Made by a program: the position numbers and the translations under genes
The notes under the pieces: generated by a model
The model's input: the letters and a program-made list of their open reading frames with translations, nothing else
The model's database searches: none
What the model was told of the DNA's origin: nothing
NCBI GenBank assembly: GCA_003697135.1
Contig: RFGC01000037.1
Location: 124,001 to 188,000, forward strand
From: Acidobacteriota bacterium
GTDB taxonomy: Bacteria > Acidobacteriota > Blastocatellia > Pyrinomonadales > Pyrinomonadaceae
Direction of reading: 5' to 3'
DNA: 64,000 nt
In this document: piece by piece, positions 60,240-64,000 of the stretch
Numbering within the stretch: position 1 is the first letter of the stretch
Layout: each line of letters begins with the position of its first letter

Positions 60240-61058
60240 TTATGAGATAACAAGCTTTGCAATCGTATCATTTATCTTGTTGAGTTTCTTGAGTCCTGGT
60301 AGCATTCGGACCTTTTGGGTGATCATTCTATCAATCCATTCCAGACCTTCTTCATCGCCGAAAAGAGTTTTGATAACGTAATGAGTTTGCTGGTAAGGTT
60401 TTGCGCCTTGTCCTACTGGTGCCCAAAAGCAGTCTATTACGAATTTTGTAAGTTTTTGCGCAAATTCGCTTCGTTTTAGTTCAATACGTGCGATGCTAAA
60501 GTAAAATTTTGCATGAACGGATTCCTCACGTAAGATGCCTTTGATGATATAAGTCAAAACCGGATGGTTTGCAAGTTCCATCAATCGGCGGTAACCTTGC
60601 GAAGTTGAAAGCTCGTTGATTGCTCCAAAGCTCATGTGGGTTGCTGTAAATTTCCGTCCGACAAGGTTTGTCAGCATTGTTAATACCTGCGTTGGAATTG
60701 TATATGACTTAGGCACTTCTTTTCTTACATTTTCTTTCCATTTTTCCGGAGTCGGAATCCCGGCTTCGTTCAAAAAACGATTTATAAGCTCTCCGTGAGT
60801 TATCTCTTCTTCTCCCCAACGGTCCATGAATTTTCGGATAATCGGATCTTTGCCAGTGGGTGTTCGGAGAAGTTCCTCGTAATACATTTCAGTTAAAACC
60901 TCAACGTCGCGCATGTAAAACAGCACAGGAATAAAACGTTTGTCAAGAGGGTAATTTTTAACCTCATTCCATCGAATTCCGTCAATGTATTCTTTTGTCA
61001 AGGCACGTGGTTGTTTTTCATACCAGTCTAAAACGTCTTTATTTGTCTCGAATAACAT
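60240..61058 (-). CDS. Ferritin-like di-iron protein, acyl-ACP desaturase-type
   Basis: A 272-residue helical protein. WGEEEITHGELIN and LREESVHAKFYFS are the two ExxH iron-binding pairs of the ferritin-like superfamily, and the first Glu is in RDVEVLTEMYYEELL. The overall pattern fits soluble acyl-ACP desaturases (fatty acid desaturase type 2), which insert a double bond into acyl-ACP using O2 and ferredoxin. It is shorter than plant-type enzymes (about 330-360). AGGAGGAG precedes the ATG. A role in making unsaturated fatty acids is an inference supported by the aerobic, lipid-rich gene set. Confidence 0.78.
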   Translation of the reverse strand: MLFETNKDVLDWYEKQPRALTKEYIDGIRWNEVKNYPLDKRFIPVLFYMRDVEVLTEMYYEELLRTPTGKDPIIRKFMDRWGEEEITHGELINRFLNEAGIPTPEKWKENVRKEVPKSYTIPTQVLTMLTNLVGRKFTATHMSFGAINELSTSQGYRRLMELANHPVLTYIIKGILREESVHAKFYFSIARIELKRSEFAQKLTKFVIDCFWAPVGQGAKPYQQTHYVIKTLFGDEEGLEWIDRMITQKVRMLPGLKKLNKINDTIAKLVIS

Positions 61059-61141
61059 TGGGGTTTCGCTCCTCCTTTTACTTCAATTTTCCTATTCGGT
61101 AATCTGGTATTGAGTAGATGCACATCATTGAGGAAAAGGTT

Positions 61142-62257
61142 ATGAAAGGTTTTTTATATGTTTTAGCCACTTTGTTCTTTCTTGTGAATGACTCATTTTC
61201 ATGCAGTTTGCATGAACACCACATTTGGCAAAGTTTGTTAGAATTCAGTCTAAGACGAATTACTGCTCAAGATGAAAAACTTGTTTTCCCTGGCGAAAAA
61301 AGGCTAAAAAATGTCAAACAGTTAACCTTTGGTGGCGAGAATGCTGAAGCCTACTTTTCTTTTGACGGAAAAAAGCTAATTTTTCAATCCAAGCGTGACG
61401 GAAGAGGTTGCGATCAAATCTACGTGATGAACATTGATGGTTCAGATGTCAAGATGGTTTCGACCGGTCTGGGAAGAACGACTTGTTCGTATTTTCTGAA
61501 AGGTGATAAAAAGATCATTTACAGTTCGACGCATCTTGGCGGAAAAGAGTGTCCGTCTGCTCCTGATTATTCTAGAGGCTATGTCTGGGCAATCTATCCA
61601 AGTTATGACATTTTCATAGCAAATGCAGACGGCTCTGATGTAAGGCAGCTTACAAACACACCCGGATATGACGCCGAAGCTACGGTTTCTCCCGATGGAA
61701 AAAAGATAGTTTTTACCTCAATGCGTGATGGCGATCTTGACATATACGTTATGGACATTGACGGCAAGAACGTCAAGCGTTTAACGAACGAATTAGGATA
61801 CGATGGTGGAGCTTTTTTCTCACCTGACGGCAAACAAATCGTCTATAGAGCCTATCACCCTAAAACACCTGAACAGATAGAAAGATACAAAAAGCGTTTG
61901 AGCGAGAATTTAATTGAGCCGAACGTTTTTGAGATTTGGATAATGAACGCCGACGGGACAAACAAACGTCAAGTCACGAATTTGGGTGTAGCGTCTTTTG
62001 CGCCGTTTTTCACACCTGATGGAAAAAGAATTATTTTCTCGACCAATTACTTCGCTACCGATCCGAAAAAAAGAAATTTCGAGCTGGCTCTGATAAACGT
62101 TGATGGAACTGGATTGGAAAGAGTAACTTTCAACGAGACTTTCGATGGTTTCCCGATGTTCTCGCCAGACGGTAAGAAATTAGTGTTTGCATCTAACAGA
62201 AACGCTTCTGTTCCTGGAGAAACTAACATTTTTATTGCTGATTGGATTGAGTTTTGA
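61142..62257 (+). CDS. Exported TolB-like (WD40-like PD40) beta-propeller protein
   Basis: A 371-residue protein with a signal peptide (KGFLYVLATLFFLVNDSFSC; a lipidation Cys is possible). It has about six PD40 blades with the motif SPDGKKIVFTSMRDGDLDIYVMDIDG and variants SPDGKQIVY, TPDGKRIIF and SPDGKKLVF. TolB-like propellers bind proteins or ligands in the periplasm; no Tol genes are nearby. The ATG at 61142 follows GAGGAAAAGG and is better than the frame opening at 61118. Confidence 0.82.
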   Translation: MKGFLYVLATLFFLVNDSFSCSLHEHHIWQSLLEFSLRRITAQDEKLVFPGEKRLKNVKQLTFGGENAEAYFSFDGKKLIFQSKRDGRGCDQIYVMNIDGSDVKMVSTGLGRTTCSYFLKGDKKIIYSSTHLGGKECPSAPDYSRGYVWAIYPSYDIFIANADGSDVRQLTNTPGYDAEATVSPDGKKIVFTSMRDGDLDIYVMDIDGKNVKRLTNELGYDGGAFFSPDGKQIVYRAYHPKTPEQIERYKKRLSENLIEPNVFEIWIMNADGTNKRQVTNLGVASFAPFFTPDGKRIIFSTNYFATDPKKRNFELALINVDGTGLERVTFNETFDGFPMFSPDGKKLVFASNRNASVPGETNIFIADWIEF

Positions 62258-62343
62258 GAAATGAGTTATTCAACTTTCAGTGTATCTGAAAAATTGCGAG
62301 TGTATTTGAGGTTAAATTGATGGTAATATGGATTTAGTTTTTT

Positions 62344-63648
62344 ATGAGAGTAACCTTGCGAGTAGTTGAAGGACCTCATGCAGGACGAAGTTTTACTTTC
62401 GATAGGCCTGATACTTTTCTAATAGGCAGGGCTGAAACTGCTCATTTTTGCCTTCCCGATGATAAGTATTTTTCGCGTCATCACTGCTTGCTTGAAATCT
62501 CCCCTCCAAGAGTCTTTCTAAGAGACTTAAATTCAACCAACGGGACTTATGTAAACGGAGTTAAAGTTGAAACCGCACATCTAAAGAACGGAGATAGGAT
62601 TCAGGGCGGAAGGACGGTCATAGAAGTTGAGGTTTCTGTTGTAGTGGAAGGGCAAGAGGCGGAATATGAAGTGACGGTGCCTTCTCTTGTGACTGTTAGC
62701 TGTCTAAATTGCGGAAAAACGACGAAAATAGAAGCATCAAGCCCTGATACGAAGTTTTGTTTTATATGCGAAGACTGTCGCCAGAAGTTGAAAGATAATC
62801 CTCAAACTATTCCGGGGTATCGGATGATAAAGGTTTTAGGACAAGGTGGGATGGGAAGTGTTATTCTTGCAGAGTCAATAAAAGATGGCCATCTAGTTGC
62901 AATAAAGACTCTGCTTCCTGAAGTTGCAGTAAATGAGCAGGCTGTAAAGCGGTTCATGAGGGAAATTCAAGTTTTGGCGAATCTAAAGCACCCAAACATA
63001 GTTAGCTATCTCGATCATGGAACTTACAACGGAATAATCTATCTAATCAGCGAGTTTGTCAATGGAATGGATGCATCAAAGCTAGCTAAAAGTCATGGCG
63101 GTAAGCTTGATTATCAAACGGCTGTTAGCATAATAGAACAGGTTTTATCAGCGCTTGATTATGCACATGGCTTGGGTTATGTTCATCGAGATATAAAGGA
63201 GCAAAATATCTTAGTGCAAGAGGTTGCTCCGCGAAGATATGTAGCCAAGATTACGGATTTTGGATTGGCAAAGAGTTTCAAAGATGCAGGAATGAGCGGC
63301 GTAACGATGGTTGGCGATGTTGCGGGAACTGTGATTTATATGCCGCCAGAACAGATAAGAGATTTCAAGGAAGTAAAACCGCCAACTGATATTTACGCAG
63401 TGGGAATGACTTTATATGTTTTACTTACGGGAACTCATGCGCTGGACGTAAGCCCATCAGCTAGTATAGGGGATATAGTGAAGGCTATTTTTGATAAGCC
63501 GATAGTTCCGGTTAGCATAAGAAACAAAAACATTCCTCACTCGATAGCATCAATTGTTGAAAAGGCTCTTGCTAAGAATCCGAAAGACCGCTGGAAAACA
63601 GCTGGTGACATGCGTCGAGCGCTTCTGGAAGCTGTAAAAATGACTTAG
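62344..63648 (+). CDS. FHA domain-zinc ribbon-Ser/Thr protein kinase
   Basis: A 434-residue cytoplasmic signalling protein. Residues 1-100 are an FHA phosphothreonine-binding domain (IGRAETAHFCLPDD, Ser44-Arg45-His46, NSTNGTYVNG). Residues 118-148 carry CLNC and CFICEDC, a short zinc-ribbon-like linker. Residues 157-434 are a Hanks-type kinase with GQGGMGSVILAE, Lys188 in VAIKTL, HRDIKEQNILV and DFGLAKSF. There is no transmembrane helix, unlike PknB. No phosphatase is adjacent. The TAATAT at 62324-62329 lies 14 bases before the ATG and no Shine-Dalgarno is seen, so the leader would be very short. Confidence 0.9.
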   Translation: MRVTLRVVEGPHAGRSFTFDRPDTFLIGRAETAHFCLPDDKYFSRHHCLLEISPPRVFLRDLNSTNGTYVNGVKVETAHLKNGDRIQGGRTVIEVEVSVVVEGQEAEYEVTVPSLVTVSCLNCGKTTKIEASSPDTKFCFICEDCRQKLKDNPQTIPGYRMIKVLGQGGMGSVILAESIKDGHLVAIKTLLPEVAVNEQAVKRFMREIQVLANLKHPNIVSYLDHGTYNGIIYLISEFVNGMDASKLAKSHGGKLDYQTAVSIIEQVLSALDYAHGLGYVHRDIKEQNILVQEVAPRRYVAKITDFGLAKSFKDAGMSGVTMVGDVAGTVIYMPPEQIRDFKEVKPPTDIYAVGMTLYVLLTGTHALDVSPSASIGDIVKAIFDKPIVPVSIRNKNIPHSIASIVEKALAKNPKDRWKTAGDMRRALLEAVKMT

Positions 63649-63678
63649 CTATCTGCTTAGAGACTCTCGTTTTTTCAT

Positions 63679-63999
63679 TCAGCTTTTTTCTATGCCAGAT
63701 AGAACAGGCAGTCCGACTTCTGGTCGGATAGGCTCGAAGATTTCGTCTAGTTCTTTCTGGACTGAGCCGTGTCCTGGAGGAATTTTCTTTATCAAAGGCT
63801 CAAAATTTCTGAAGTCATAAAGTTTCGTATCAAGCAAGTGCGAACTTATGACGTTGGAAAGAGCTGTCATAATCGAAGAACGGATAAAGGGAATTTCTTT
63901 TTCCAACTCGTTTATCAACCTTTTAACCCGTGCACGCTTCAAGTTAGGTTGTGAGCCACAAAGATTGCATGGAATTATCGGAAATTGTCTAAACTCAGC
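63679..63999 (-). CDS. ttcA: tRNA 2-thiocytidine(32) biosynthesis protein TtcA, C-terminal part
   Basis: The frame is open to the right edge, so the N-terminal part (with the PP-loop) lies outside. The visible 106 residues begin AEFRQFPIIPCNLCGSQPNL, the TtcA motif in which the Cys pair CxxC binds the iron-sulfur cluster, followed by the helix with ALSNVISSHLLDTKLYDF and a conserved C-terminus. TtcA thiolates C32 of some tRNAs. A start within the visible part (TTG at 63942) is only an artefact of the edge. The motif is distinct enough for a firm call. Confidence 0.85.
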   Translation of the reverse strand, partial: AEFRQFPIIPCNLCGSQPNLKRARVKRLINELEKEIPFIRSSIMTALSNVISSHLLDTKLYDFRNFEPLIKKIPPGHGSVQKELDEIFEPIRPEVGLPVLSGIEKS

Positions 64000-64000
64000 G

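Overview
The window looks like a chromosomal segment of an aerobic, chemo-organotrophic member of the Acidobacteriota, most likely Blastocatellia/Pyrinomonadales-like. This is inferred from a mosaic of signs, not proven: low-to-mid GC, an FG-GAP/VCBS surface protein whose blades read DGKTDIAVFRPSNGTWY, a CusF-SCO fusion lipoprotein, a long-form HflX next to a 7TM-HD (PgpH) protein, FHA-kinase fusions, and a fabH-fabD-acpP-fabF cluster behind yceD-rpmF. No rRNA or tRNA is visible, so taxonomy stays tentative.

Layout. Bases 1 to about 1000 differ from the rest: they are GC-rich and carry the tail of a possible restriction gene, a YgjP-like metallopeptidase and a truncated Dam-type methyltransferase. 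This is either a transferred remnant or an assembly junction. 1.08-14.3 kb is housekeeping: clpA-clpS, a polyprenyl-phosphate sugar transferase, an AmgK-like kinase, 5-formyl-THF cyclo-ligase, two subunits of a PaoABC-type molybdo-flavoenzyme without the catalytic subunit, nrdR, a TPR-trypsin protease and a CarH-like B12 regulator. A compact small-RNA unit (promoter, hairpin, terminator) lies at 14.43-14.55 kb. 14.6-20.3 kb holds a sterol-desaturase-family protein, a B12-dependent acyl-CoA mutase with isobutyryl-type active-site residues, an ABC permease and a glycogen debranching enzyme. 20.6-27.9 kb is the fatty-acid synthesis cluster followed by etfBA, which sits behind a perfect FadR-type operator, and a copper/SCO protein.

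27.98-37.4 kb is a complete type I-B (Cst/Tneap-like) CRISPR effector locus: a 31-repeat array read leftward from a leader at its right end, with a divergent operon cas6-cas8b1(cst1)-small subunit-cas7-cas5-cas3. There is no cas1, cas2 or cas4. Two spacers overlap end to end and reconstruct 60 nt of a target, which also exposes a 5'-CCA PAM. Two other spacers are the same sequence acquired with different lengths.

37.5-64 kb returns to core genes: SDR, serC, moeA, acyl-CoA dehydrogenase, a VCBS protein, SAM hydrolase, citrate synthase, an S9 peptidase, hflX (apparently with a non-standard or frameshifted start), pgpH, ssb, several exported proteins, an FHA-zinc ribbon-Ser/Thr kinase, and the C-terminus of ttcA running off the right edge. 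Fatty-acid and acyl-CoA metabolism recurs (fab genes, etfBA, acyl-CoA dehydrogenase, acyl-CoA mutase, desaturase-like proteins). Several promoters abut their start codons, suggesting leaderless mRNAs.
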